A stretch of DNA of 64,000 nucleotides from Thermococcus sp. (GTDB lineage Archaea; Methanobacteriota_B; Thermococci; Thermococcales; Thermococcaceae). Position 1 is the stretch's first letter. Every line of letters begins with the position of its first letter. A model generated the notes under the pieces. It did no database searches. It had not been told where the DNA came from and saw nothing but the letters and a program-made list of their open reading frames with translations. The translations under genes and the position numbers were made by a program. Below are positions 36,224 through 44,775 of this stretch, piece by piece. The stretch is taken from assembly GCF_017656495.1 (NCBI RefSeq), contig NZ_JACDNS010000004.1, positions 1-64,000 of the forward strand, read 5' to 3'.

Positions 36224-36449
36224 ATGAGGGGGGATGTAGTTTGCTTTACCTACCTCAGCAATACGAGTTTTTGAGAGCTTAGGTGATAGACCACTCTCTT
36301 CTAAGGAAATTGCCCGTCTGACATCTCTTTCGGAAAGAACCGTTCGCTATGCGTTGAGAATTCTAAAGCAGAAAGGACTTGTTGAGGAGGTTTTCTTTTT
36401 AGGGGACACAAGAAGGAGGGGATACAGAAGAGCAGTGATTAGTCAGTAG
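36224..36449 (+). pseudogene. Small winged-helix DNA-binding protein interrupted by a one-base frameshift
   Basis: After TATA-like ACTTTATAATC (36183) and GGTGGTG (36214-36220), ATG 36224 starts MRGDVVCF and soon reaches a stop. The +1 frame continues with LPTSAIRVFESLGDRPLSS, KEIARLTSLSERTVRYALRI and LKQKGLVEEVFFLGDTRRRG to TAG 36449. This is a clear winged helix with a recognition helix and wing. Removing one T from TTT at 36240-36242 joins both parts as MRGDVVALPTSAIRVFES in a 75-residue protein. Intact promoter and binding site suggest a recent mutation or sequencing error. The 3' end overlaps the convergent repeat-protein gene. Confidence 0.7.
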
Positions 36450-37644
36450 TTATACCTTCTGCACGGTACAACTTATTTTTAATTTCCTTTAACTCTGGAT
36501 ATTCATTAATCATTTTTTCTGCAATTTCTAAAGCTTTTAAGTAATCAGCACGTTTTGAGTAAAATTCTATTTGTTCTACTCTTTCTAATATGCTGGTATC
36601 TTTCTTTTTGGCGGCTAAATACCTCAATATGGCTGTCCTTATCTCAACTTTATAGTCTATTTTCCCCTTGGATTCCTCAAGAGCTGTTCTATATATTTCC
36701 AGACCATCTTCGATTTTTCCTAGTCCGATCAAGGCTTCAGCAAGCTGCAGAAGTTTATCTCCAACTTTTTCAAATTTGCCTCTACTCCTATAATTGCTTA
36801 CAAGCTGATAGAGCATTCTACTGACATTTAACCCTATCAATTTTGCTCTATTGAAGTTTCTAGCTAAAAGATAGGCATACTCTGCTTTAAGGAGTCTTTC
36901 GGTTGTTTGATCCAAGTCTCCCTCTGCGTAAGCCTCTTTGCTAGCTCTTTCGTAGTTCTTTCCGGCAGTATCGAGGATTTCTATAAAATGAGAGTCGTAG
37001 TCAAATAAGTCTTTAACAAAATAACTAAGCCTAAAGAAAGTGTCTCCGGCTTCTTTATATTGTTCATTTTCGAGATAGTGTTCTGCTAATTTTCCATATA
37101 GATCAATAAGCCTCTCTGCGGTTATCCTTACCCCATCAATATTTCCGATGAACTTATAGTATCTGTAAGCGGTTTCATAAGCAGCAATAGCTGATTCGAT
37201 ATCATCGCTATCGATATAGGCGTTGCCTAAATCCTCATACATTACTGCAAATTCTCTAGTATACTTTTTCAGATTCTTTTCATCGTTGAGAAGGGTAAAT
37301 ATCTCTAGTACATTTAAGCAAAAATCTTCAAGTTTTGTGAGATTAATTTCAGGTCTTTCAATTTCTTCTTCAATTAAATCAAGATACATACAGGCACTTT
37401 TAAGAAGAAAAGGTCTGGCTTTTTCAGGGGTTTTGCTTTTGTTTAGAAGAGAAATTCCAACATACTTATAGATTCTCGCGGCGTCCATTAGTTTTCCCAC
37501 TTCTTCATAGCCTTTTGCAGCTTTAATGAGATGTTTAAGGCCCTCTTTTATTTTTCCATCTGTAATACGTTTGTAACCAATCTGTTCTAAATCTTCAGGG
37601 CTGGAAGTCAGTGGATTAAATGGCAAATCTCTCACCTCTCTCAT
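36439..37644 (-). CDS. TPR-like helical repeat protein (alpha-SNAP-like layout)
   Basis: The protein is made of helical hairpins of 34-40 residues, such as LIKAAKGYEEVGKLMDAARIYKYVGISLLNKS, AVMYEDLGNAYIDSDDIESAIAAYETAYRYYKFIG and YGKLAEHYLENEQYKEAGDTFFRLSYF. These follow the TPR pattern, and the overall run recalls the SNAP family. A scaffold function is likely; partners are unknown. ATG 37644 follows GAGGATT and gives 401 residues. ATG 37665 further up lies close to the predicted transcript start (TATA-like AATTTAAAATC near 37675). No signal peptide or membrane segment is present. Confidence 0.72.
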   Translation of the reverse strand: MREVRDLPFNPLTSSPEDLEQIGYKRITDGKIKEGLKHLIKAAKGYEEVGKLMDAARIYKYVGISLLNKSKTPEKARPFLLKSACMYLDLIEEEIERPEINLTKLEDFCLNVLEIFTLLNDEKNLKKYTREFAVMYEDLGNAYIDSDDIESAIAAYETAYRYYKFIGNIDGVRITAERLIDLYGKLAEHYLENEQYKEAGDTFFRLSYFVKDLFDYDSHFIEILDTAGKNYERASKEAYAEGDLDQTTERLLKAEYAYLLARNFNRAKLIGLNVSRMLYQLVSNYRSRGKFEKVGDKLLQLAEALIGLGKIEDGLEIYRTALEESKGKIDYKVEIRTAILRYLAAKKKDTSILERVEQIEFYSKRADYLKALEIAEKMINEYPELKEIKNKLYRAEGITTD

Positions 37645-37711
37645 GATTAAATCCTCTTCAAACATTTGGATTTTAAATTATTTAATCATTATCCCTTAAT
37701 GGATAAAAGAT

Positions 37712-38737
37712 TTACGTCCTAACTATTTTGTATCCTGCAGCTTTTCTAAGACGATTCATAACCGCTAATCCAAGGCCTCTTTCTTCTATTCCCTCTGCAA
37801 GAATTATATCAACTCCAGATTTGTCAAGTTCTCTCAAAGCTCTGAAGAGATTTCTTGCTATCTCCTCTTCACTATTCCCTAAATTTATATATGCATCGGC
37901 TTCATAAAAATCCCCAGTAGCCATAACACCAACTTTCACTCCTCTCCTTTTATAGTCGTTTAAGAGCTCCTTGATTTTCTCTTTGACCTTTTCTCGGCTC
38001 CCCTCGATTACAATTACTTGGGCATTTGGAGCATAATGTTTGTATTTCATTCCAGGAGCTTTTGCAATATCCACAGCTTTGCCCTTTACTACGGGATGAA
38101 CTTTTACTTTCCCAATAACTTTCTCGATTTCTTCCAAGGGTAAGCCACCAGGTCTCAAAAGGGTTGGTGGTTTTGTCGTTAAATCTAAAACTGTTGATTC
38201 AACCCCAATTTTTACTTCTCCTCCATCAATTATGCACTCTATTCTACCATAAAAATCATCCACCACATGTTCAGCTAAAGTAGGGCTAGGTTTGCCACTT
38301 ATGTTTGCTGAAGGGGCTGCTATTGGTCTTCTGCTTGTTCTGATCAAGCCAAGGGCAATTTCATGAGCAGGCATTCTTATTGCTACAGTATCAAGTCCGC
38401 CTGTTGTAACCATAGGAACATTGCTCCTCTTTGGCAGTACTATGGTTAAAGGCCCTGGCCAAAAATGTTCTGCTAAAACTTCAGCTTCTCTAGGAACTTC
38501 CTTTGCTAGCTCATATAGTTGGTTAAAATCTGCTATATGAACAATTAGGGGATTATCGGCTGGTCTCCCTTTTGCCTCAAAAATTCTCTTAACGGCTTTC
38601 TCATTCAATGCATCAGCTCCTAAACCGTAGACTGTCTCGGTGGGGAAAGCAACAAGTTTACCCTCTCTAATGAATTTTGCAGCGATTTTGATTTTTTTCT
38701 TATCAAATCCCTCTCTCATATTTATTACAACTGTCAT
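37712..38737 (-). CDS. sua5: L-threonylcarbamoyladenylate synthase (Sua5 type)
   Basis: Sua5 makes threonylcarbamoyl-AMP from threonine, bicarbonate and ATP, the first step of t6A37 formation in ANN-decoding tRNAs. The YrdC domain is at residues about 10-200: FPTETVYGLGADAL, KGRPADNPLIVHI, FWPGPLTIVLP, TVAIRMPAH and APSANISGKPSPT are hallmarks. The C-terminal Sua5 domain (about 235-341, PGMKYKHYAPNAQVIVIEG) follows the conserved linker. At 341 residues it is the two-domain form. GGGAGTGAG precedes the ATG. KEOPS genes are not adjacent. Confidence 0.95.
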   Translation of the reverse strand: MTVVINMREGFDKKKIKIAAKFIREGKLVAFPTETVYGLGADALNEKAVKRIFEAKGRPADNPLIVHIADFNQLYELAKEVPREAEVLAEHFWPGPLTIVLPKRSNVPMVTTGGLDTVAIRMPAHEIALGLIRTSRRPIAAPSANISGKPSPTLAEHVVDDFYGRIECIIDGGEVKIGVESTVLDLTTKPPTLLRPGGLPLEEIEKVIGKVKVHPVVKGKAVDIAKAPGMKYKHYAPNAQVIVIEGSREKVKEKIKELLNDYKRRGVKVGVMATGDFYEADAYINLGNSEEEIARNLFRALRELDKSGVDIILAEGIEERGLGLAVMNRLRKAAGYKIVRT

Positions 38738-38795
38738 TGTCTCACTCCCAAATGTTTATTTAATTCAAAAGCTAAAATATTCCTTGGTGTTTCTC

Positions 38796-39107
38796 ATGGT
38801 GAACAGGTTTGATTATGCATTTAAGTATTCAATGAGAGAGCTAAAAAGATTGTTCCCTAATACCCCTTTCCTAGAAGTTAAAATGCAGGAGCTTGAAGGC
38901 GATGAAGTGAAGGTGAAATCTCTAGAAGAATTCATTGATGTCTGTGATAAGCTGAGACTTTTAGTAGAATACTCAATTGATGAAGAGAATGGGAGTGTCA
39001 GGTTTTTAACAAAATATCAGGGAAGAACATTAGTCTATGAGACAGGCATTGATGAGCTTTACAAGGCAGTTAACAGAATTAGAGAACTCAAAGAGAGTGT
39101 AGTGTAG
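38796..39107 (+). CDS. Small conserved protein of unknown function
   Basis: The 103-residue soluble protein (MVNRFDYAFKYSMRELKRLF...) is not recognised. It has a basic N-terminal helix, an acidic middle (QELEGDEVKVKSLEEFIDVCDKLRLLVEYSIDEENG), two short strands (VRFLTKYQGRTLVYETG) and a C-terminal helix. GGTG is seven bases before ATG 38796, and AATGTTTATTTAATTC near 38755 supplies a promoter shared in reverse with sua5. The open frame extending back to 38640 overlaps sua5 and is discarded. Its 3' end overlaps the convergent glycosyltransferase gene by 20 bases. Confidence 0.6.
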   Translation: MVNRFDYAFKYSMRELKRLFPNTPFLEVKMQELEGDEVKVKSLEEFIDVCDKLRLLVEYSIDEENGSVRFLTKYQGRTLVYETGIDELYKAVNRIRELKESVV

Positions 39108-40122
39108 ATTCATAAACCTTTTCAATTTTTCTTGTTATATTATCCCAAGTATATTTTCTAGAAATTTTGCTTCCAAGAAGTCCCATTTTACGTTGTTTTT
39201 TTGGAGTTAGCATTTTTTGAAGCTTCTCAATTAATTCTTCAAATTCTTCAAACATAACGCCATTTTTGCCTTCTCTAATTAGCTCTGGAATTCCTCCAAC
39301 TTTCCTGCCAATTACTGGAACTTCTAGGGCATTGGCTTCAATTATCACAAGTCCAAATCCCTCTCTTTTTGAAGGTAAAATTAGGATTTTAGTTTTCGAA
39401 AGGATGTTCTCTATATCTCTCCGGTAACCTAAAAATTGAACATTAGAGGGAGCTTCTTTTTCTAAAATCTTTCGAAGTGGGCCATCTCCAACAATCAGGA
39501 ATTTTTCATCTGGAAAAACCTTAGCTAGTTTAAGAACTGTTTCTGGACTTTTGTAATGTCTTAACGCTCCAATGAAAGTTATGAATTCTCGCTTACCTTT
39601 TTTATATCGGAACTCTCTTACGCCATTTGGGATAACATGTACATTTCTTGCACCAAGAGAGAGGGCTTTTTTAGCCAAATAATGGCTAACTGCTATAACT
39701 CCATCTGCATTGCTTAGGCTTTTTTTCACGTAATATGTTCCCAATGGCAGCCTAGACATAAAATCAAGATCACTGCCATGTGCTGTAACAATAACTGGGA
39801 CTCCAATTTTTTCTTTGGCCAATATTCCTGCATAACTTGTTGTGCCAATGAAGTGGGAGTGAATTAAGTCGAATTTATACTCTTTGTGCAGCTCTTCAAT
39901 TTTCTTAGAAGCTAATAAAGTGAAGGTTATCCCTCTAATCCCAAAAAAGTTGGGAGGTTTAACTTGGTGGACAAATTCCTTCTCGAACTCTCTCGGTTTT
40001 ATTGGACCATAGGTGAGAATGTGGACATCATGTTTTTTTCTGAGTTCTCTAACTAAATTGTCAAGATGATTAGCAATTCCACCTGTATGCGGAGGATAAT
40101 GTCCAACCATTAGAATTTTCAT
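39088..40122 (-). CDS. Family 4 glycosyltransferase
   Basis: This is a GT-B fold retaining glycosyltransferase. HTGGIANHLDNLVREL near residue 14 is the acceptor-side Gly-rich loop. VIPNGV separates the domains near 165, and the C-terminal donor site has the E-x7-E block EGFGLVIIEANALEVPVIGRKVGGIPELI near 258-290. It likely adds a sugar from a nucleotide donor to a lipid, protein glycan or polysaccharide; the sugars are unknown. There is no membrane helix, so it acts at the cytoplasmic face. ATG 40122 follows GAGGATT. The gene is 344 residues and next to a surface-protein gene. Confidence 0.88.
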   Translation of the reverse strand: MKILMVGHYPPHTGGIANHLDNLVRELRKKHDVHILTYGPIKPREFEKEFVHQVKPPNFFGIRGITFTLLASKKIEELHKEYKFDLIHSHFIGTTSYAGILAKEKIGVPVIVTAHGSDLDFMSRLPLGTYYVKKSLSNADGVIAVSHYLAKKALSLGARNVHVIPNGVREFRYKKGKREFITFIGALRHYKSPETVLKLAKVFPDEKFLIVGDGPLRKILEKEAPSNVQFLGYRRDIENILSKTKILILPSKREGFGLVIIEANALEVPVIGRKVGGIPELIREGKNGVMFEEFEELIEKLQKMLTPKKQRKMGLLGSKISRKYTWDNITRKIEKVYESTLHSL

Positions 40123-40170
40123 ACTCAATCCTCGGCAAAAACTAGGAAAGTAGGAAATAAAAAGTTACCC

Positions 40171-41460
40171 TTATGGTCTTGGTGCTTCATAATGTCTATC
40201 CTTTTCGTCCTCTCCATGTTCAACTGGCATGTGCTTAATGTGTCTCTTCTCTTCAATAAATATTTCTCTAAGCTCCTCCTTAGCCTCCTTAATAAGTCTA
40301 AGAGCTTTTGAATAATTCTTAGAGTTTATTGCAGATTTTATTTCGGCTAAAAGTTCTTCAACATCTTCCACATTTATTCCTAGACCCTTTAATGCATTAA
40401 TTCTTGCTTCGAGTCTTAAGACTTCTTTATTAAGTGCATAGTTCATTGACATCTGGGCTATTTTGTTCCACTCTTTAGCTGAGATACTTATTACGAAGTC
40501 AGCGTTTCTATTTGCAGCAACAGCAAGAAGATAAGCCTCTTGATAATTGCCCAAACTGTAAAGCTTCCAAGCTTTTGCAATTTGTTCTTTGGACATGCTT
40601 AACCTTCTCTTAGCTTCTGGTATGTCTAAGCCATCGAGAAACTTTTCTGCTGTTTGTGTTTTGTTGTCAGCTAATTTCAACGTTTCGAGAACAAAATCCT
40701 TCCCAGGAATAGCATATTTGACAGTAAAATCAACTCCCCGTGTATAATTTCCAATACTTACCTCATATCCCCTCTCTCGCAGAAAATTAGCTATAGCGTC
40801 TGTATTAACATCAAACAGAGGCTTCGAAACTTTTTTATGGTTCAACTGAACAAATTTTGAGGTTACTATTATCTCTACCCATGGATGCCCATGTGATGCT
40901 TTAAGTATCTCATCAAGAACTTGAAAACTTAAATCCTCATATCCTTCACCGGTAAAGACCCAGATTGATTTATACTTGGCTGTATTGGGCAATTTATCAA
41001 CCCATTTCTGCATAAGCATGCTGAGGACATCTCTACCATGTACAATGTAAACTGCTTCTATTTGGGAGAACTCTTCCGGAAATTCATCTTTAAGCTTTTG
41101 GATAACAGCTAAGTTGGTCTCATACCTGTTCTTTCCATACCATCTCTCATATGGGATGTCCATCTCTTCGAAATCCTTTTCATAATCAATAGGAACAGCT
41201 GTAGGTCCGCCTATAATTATAACCTTGTCGGGGGCATATTTCAACACTTCAGCAGAATACTCTGGATTATAAACGCCCCATGGAACTTTGATAACTGCGC
41301 AAGCTCCGATTATATTTGCGACACTCTCAGCTAAGGTGGAGTCAGCTTCGTTATCACTCACGAATATCACAATGCTGATCTCTGCGGCCTGTGATTTAGG
41401 GATTAGAGAGAGCATGAGCATGATTATGAACGGTAAAACTAAGACTCTTTTATATACCAT
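40171..41460 (-). CDS. Secreted surface protein with a CWB2-like domain
   Basis: A signal peptide (MVYKRVLVLPFIIMLMLSLIPKSQA) leads into an alpha/beta domain with VIIIGGPTAVP and RWYGKNRYETNLAVIQKL. This is the pattern of cell-wall-binding repeat 2 proteins (IGG...R...RY-T) used for surface attachment. Residues about 270-400 form a helical region with internal repeats (SLGNYQEAYLLAVAANRNA, SKNYSKALRLIKEAKEEL). The tail is rich in His, Glu and Asp (MPVEHGEDEKDRHYEAP) and might bind metal. GGTGAG precedes ATG 41460. It is 429 residues without an anchor at the end. Function is otherwise unknown. Confidence 0.75.
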   Translation of the reverse strand: MVYKRVLVLPFIIMLMLSLIPKSQAAEISIVIFVSDNEADSTLAESVANIIGACAVIKVPWGVYNPEYSAEVLKYAPDKVIIIGGPTAVPIDYEKDFEEMDIPYERWYGKNRYETNLAVIQKLKDEFPEEFSQIEAVYIVHGRDVLSMLMQKWVDKLPNTAKYKSIWVFTGEGYEDLSFQVLDEILKASHGHPWVEIIVTSKFVQLNHKKVSKPLFDVNTDAIANFLRERGYEVSIGNYTRGVDFTVKYAIPGKDFVLETLKLADNKTQTAEKFLDGLDIPEAKRRLSMSKEQIAKAWKLYSLGNYQEAYLLAVAANRNADFVISISAKEWNKIAQMSMNYALNKEVLRLEARINALKGLGINVEDVEELLAEIKSAINSKNYSKALRLIKEAKEELREIFIEEKRHIKHMPVEHGEDEKDRHYEAPRP

Positions 41461-41607
41461 CGCCACTCACCTTCGTTAATTTCTACGAAAGTCTTATATT
41501 TAAGCTTTTTTCATGAAATCATCGGCCGATATTTGAAATTGTTTATCTGAACACGCGCTAAATACTTTTTGAACTCACTGGAGTTAAAGAGAGTTTAAGA
41601 ACGTTTA

Positions 41608-43050
41608 TCAGCGTTTAAATACCTCTCTAAATACTTTGTCGACAAATTCTCTAGTTTTCATTCCATTTCTCTTTGCAATTTTTTGTAGTAGCTTTTGTGA
41701 GTTTGTCCCATATTGGCAGGCTTTCTTCTCTCTATACGCCACCTCTTTAGGTAACCCCAGCTCAAGAGCAATTTCTCTTAGGATTGCTTTTCTGATTCCA
41801 TTTCTTATTTTAAACTCAATAGGGGTTCTCAGCGCTGTCCTGACAACATTCAAGTCCAAAAATGGGAATCTACCCTCAACACCATTAATCATAGCAATCT
41901 TATCGTCTCTTGCTAGGTTCTTCTCTCCAAGTTCAACTAAGTCCTTTTCCATAAGTTTCGGATTTTCCAGATACTTGAAATATCCTCCAAAGAGTTCATC
42001 TGCTCCCTGTCCGCTTAATAAGAGTCTGTACTTATTCTCTCTTGCAAGTTTTGTTGCAAAGTAGAGAGGAATTCCAATTGCTAAGTTCATTGGATTTGGC
42101 TCTTCAATAGCAAAGACTACTTTTGGAATGATTTCTTCAACATCATTAATGTCAAAAATATATTCTTTTAGCTTCAGCCCTAAAATCTCACTTACTTTGC
42201 GTGCCCACTCTACGTCCTGACTTCCTTCTGCTCCAGCGGTGTATAGGGTTACATCGGCATACTTTGATGAGAGTAAAGCTAAAAGCGAGCTATCTAATCC
42301 TCCGGAGAACAATACTCCAACTTTTTTTCCTGCCCTTATTTTTACGGAATATTCCAAGCTTTTAATTAGTGATTGCTTTGCTCTCTCGTAAGGGAAGAAG
42401 TAGCCTTTCAGATCAAAAATGTTAAAGAGTTTAAATCTCTCAACTTTCCCTTTTGAGATCCTAATAGCTTCACCAGGGTTTACTGGAATTGGCTCCTCCC
42501 CAATACTCCACAAAACCTTTTTCTCAGAAGCAAAAAAGCCGTTTGGTGAATAATATAGAGGTCTAATTCCAATCGGATCTCTAAAAAGATAAATTTCTTT
42601 TCCATCAGAAAAAGCAACGGCATAATCTCCGTTCAACATTTTCATGCTTTCCTGAACTGCCTTAATGTAAGACATTCTTTTTTCATGAATTAAAAACTCA
42701 AGAAGTCTCAAAATAACTTCGCTGTCAACGTTACTTTCAAATGAGATTCCACTTCTTTCTAAATACTCTCGAATTTGGGCGTGATTATAAATTTCTCCAT
42801 TATGAACAAGAACAAACTCGTTATAGAATGGTTGAGTGAATCCTTTTGAACCTGTCATGGCCAATCTACATTGAAGAAGTGCTATATTTCCATTTGGAAC
42901 TTCATAAATCCTGGAAAACTCATTACTCTTTAGAACTCCTTCATTCGTCCATACACCGAAAGAATCCTCTCCCCTATGCTTACCTGCTAGGATCATCTCA
43001 ATGATTTTTTCTTTGAGATTTTCTCCAACTCCTCCCGCTATTAAGCACAA
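41608..43050 (-). CDS. asnB: Glutamine-hydrolysing asparagine synthetase
   Basis: AsnB makes asparagine from aspartate, glutamine and ATP. The class II amidotransferase domain needs Cys as the residue after the initiator Met. Here TTG 43050 is directly followed by TGC (CLIAGG) and preceded at five bases by a full GGAGGTGAG, so TTG is the start, not the GTG nine bases earlier. HRGEDSFG, RLAMTG, VHNGEIYNH and the DSEVILRLLE segment complete the glutaminase. The synthetase has the PP-loop VLFSGGLDSSLLALL near 240 and SGQGADELFGGY. Length is 480 residues. Confidence 0.93.
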   Translation of the reverse strand: MCLIAGGVGENLKEKIIEMILAGKHRGEDSFGVWTNEGVLKSNEFSRIYEVPNGNIALLQCRLAMTGSKGFTQPFYNEFVLVHNGEIYNHAQIREYLERSGISFESNVDSEVILRLLEFLIHEKRMSYIKAVQESMKMLNGDYAVAFSDGKEIYLFRDPIGIRPLYYSPNGFFASEKKVLWSIGEEPIPVNPGEAIRISKGKVERFKLFNIFDLKGYFFPYERAKQSLIKSLEYSVKIRAGKKVGVLFSGGLDSSLLALLSSKYADVTLYTAGAEGSQDVEWARKVSEILGLKLKEYIFDINDVEEIIPKVVFAIEEPNPMNLAIGIPLYFATKLARENKYRLLLSGQGADELFGGYFKYLENPKLMEKDLVELGEKNLARDDKIAMINGVEGRFPFLDLNVVRTALRTPIEFKIRNGIRKAILREIALELGLPKEVAYREKKACQYGTNSQKLLQKIAKRNGMKTREFVDKVFREVFKR

Positions 43051-43190
43051 CACTCTCACCTCCGGGGATAGTAGGATATATAGTTAAAGTAGAAAAGACT
43101 TTTTCCTTTCTCTTTGCAAACGTTTTCAATAAACTCAAAAGTTTTTGAAAAGACAAACACAGAAGTTAAAATAAAATGAACTAAATGAAC

Positions 43191-43934
43191 TTAGGTCAAA
43201 TCCCCACAGGTGCAATAGTGCTCATATGCAACAGTTTCTAAGTCTTCGAATCCTTCCCCAGTCTTTGCAGAAAGGTATAATGTCCTAGTAGGTGGGGAAA
43301 CTTCTGGCAAGAATGTGCATAACTTGTAAGCTAATAACCCTTGTGTTGAAGGGTCAAGTTTTAGTCTAGCTGTTAGATACTCTATGTCTTCGAGGTATTT
43401 CCTATGCTTTTTCAGGTCATCAGCTAAGTCTACTTTATTCAAAGCTGGTACTGTAGTTGAACCAAGCCTTAAATCAATCATTAGGGCAAAAAAGCGGACA
43501 AAACAATAATCATGTGGCTTTCTTAAAATCTCTGGGCTGAATAAATAGACGACAAGGGGTTCTGGTAGGTTCTCCATCAATTTAACCCCAAATTCGTGGA
43601 AAAGAAAAGTTTCCATTTGTCCAGGAGTGTCAATCAAGACGTAATCATTGTCTTTTTCAAGTGAAATTATTTCAGTGAGATAGTTATCTAGATGTGGCAT
43701 TAACCTATCATAACTCTCTACAATTGCCCCGTTGGGACCATAGCCTTCTTTCATGATATCTTCGACAGTTACAGTTTCTCTAACGTCTATATTTGGCTTG
43801 TAGGGGAGCTTCTTAACTCCAGTGTCTAGATTTACATATCCAACATTATACCCTTTCTCTTCTAAGTATTTACCGAATGTGGAAGTTATTGTTGTTTTTC
43901 CACTCCCCGCTGTTCCTACAAAAGTTAAGAGCAT
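43191..43934 (-). CDS. GPN-loop GTPase
   Basis: This belongs to the GPN-loop GTPases (archaeal PAB0955 type), homodimers with a Gly-Pro-Asn loop reaching into the partner's active site. The P-loop GTAGSGKTT is at residues 7-15, the GPN loop in EGYGPNGAI near 65, DTPGQ near 103, and the base-recognition ALNKVDL near 170. Eukaryotic relatives help assemble RNA polymerase II; the archaeal role is not settled. It has 247 residues. Its ATG overlaps the MinD-like gene stop as TAATG, so the two are translated together. Confidence 0.93.
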   Translation of the reverse strand: MLLTFVGTAGSGKTTITSTFGKYLEEKGYNVGYVNLDTGVKKLPYKPNIDVRETVTVEDIMKEGYGPNGAIVESYDRLMPHLDNYLTEIISLEKDNDYVLIDTPGQMETFLFHEFGVKLMENLPEPLVVYLFSPEILRKPHDYCFVRFFALMIDLRLGSTTVPALNKVDLADDLKKHRKYLEDIEYLTARLKLDPSTQGLLAYKLCTFLPEVSPPTRTLYLSAKTGEGFEDLETVAYEHYCTCGDLT

Positions 43935-44671
43935 TAATACATCACCCTTGCTTTGTATCCAGCTATGCGCATAATCCTTTCTGCAAGCTCCATGAATGCT
44001 TTTGCCCCCTCTGATTTGGGTTTATATACAACAACTGGAACACCTTCGAGTGTAGCTTCTCTAATAGCTGAATCCTCGGGAATTACAGCTAAGAGTGGGA
44101 TCTCCATAACCTCTTCAGCAGCTTCGGGAGGTATATCGTTTTCGCTTCTCCCATATCTATTTAATACAAAACCTAAAATTGCCAATCCAGCCTTTTTAAG
44201 AACAATTCCTACTTTCATTGAATCCGTTATACATGAAATTTCTGGATTGGTCACAATTAAAGCTTCCTCTCCGCTTAACATAGCACTCATAGCGTCCATT
44301 TGGAGACCTGCGGGACAGTCAATTAGAACAAAATCAAATCTATTTTTCAAAGGTTTAATAACATTTGGAAGGTTCCTGGGATCTGCTTTTATAACATGCT
44401 CCCAATCAACTGCTGCGGGTATAACATGGACATTCTCATATTCTGTAGTATATATCGAATCATCTATCTTTGCTTCTCCGGCAAGGACATCATGAATTGT
44501 AACATCAACATCATCAAGACCCATAACCAAGCTTAAGTTTGCCATAGTTAAGTCGGCATCAACGGCACATACCTTCTGTCCATACTTGCCAAGAGCAATC
44601 GCGAGATTAGCTGTGGTAGTTGTTTTTCCGGTTCCTCCTTTACCTGAAACAATTGAGATCAATCTTCCCAT
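43934..44671 (-). CDS. minD: MinD/ParA-family ATPase
   Basis: The deviant Walker A SGKGGTGKTTTT (residues 9-20) with the signature lysine marks this family. It is followed by DADLTMANLSLVMGL and the Walker B strand FDFVLIDCPAGLQ near 113. There is no obvious C-terminal amphipathic targeting helix as in bacterial MinD, though the basic end RIMRIAGYKARVMY is short and could act so. In euryarchaea MinD-like proteins affect polar placement of motility structures. Its role here is not shown. GGTGAG precedes the ATG, and it forms an operon with the GPN-loop GTPase. Confidence 0.88.
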   Translation of the reverse strand: MGRLISIVSGKGGTGKTTTTANLAIALGKYGQKVCAVDADLTMANLSLVMGLDDVDVTIHDVLAGEAKIDDSIYTTEYENVHVIPAAVDWEHVIKADPRNLPNVIKPLKNRFDFVLIDCPAGLQMDAMSAMLSGEEALIVTNPEISCITDSMKVGIVLKKAGLAILGFVLNRYGRSENDIPPEAAEEVMEIPLLAVIPEDSAIREATLEGVPVVVYKPKSEGAKAFMELAERIMRIAGYKARVMY

Positions 44672-44775
44672 TCTCTCACCTTTATCTCCTATGTTCCTAA
44701 ACCTTTATGAAGTTTTAGCCGTAGAGAATGACAAAGGTTATAAGTCAAGATAATTACGGCTTGCGAGGTGAGATC

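Noticed and set aside
38640-38795. N-terminal extension of the 38796 gene
   Set aside because: It lies antisense to sua5 and its promoter, and a ribosome binding site marks ATG 38796.
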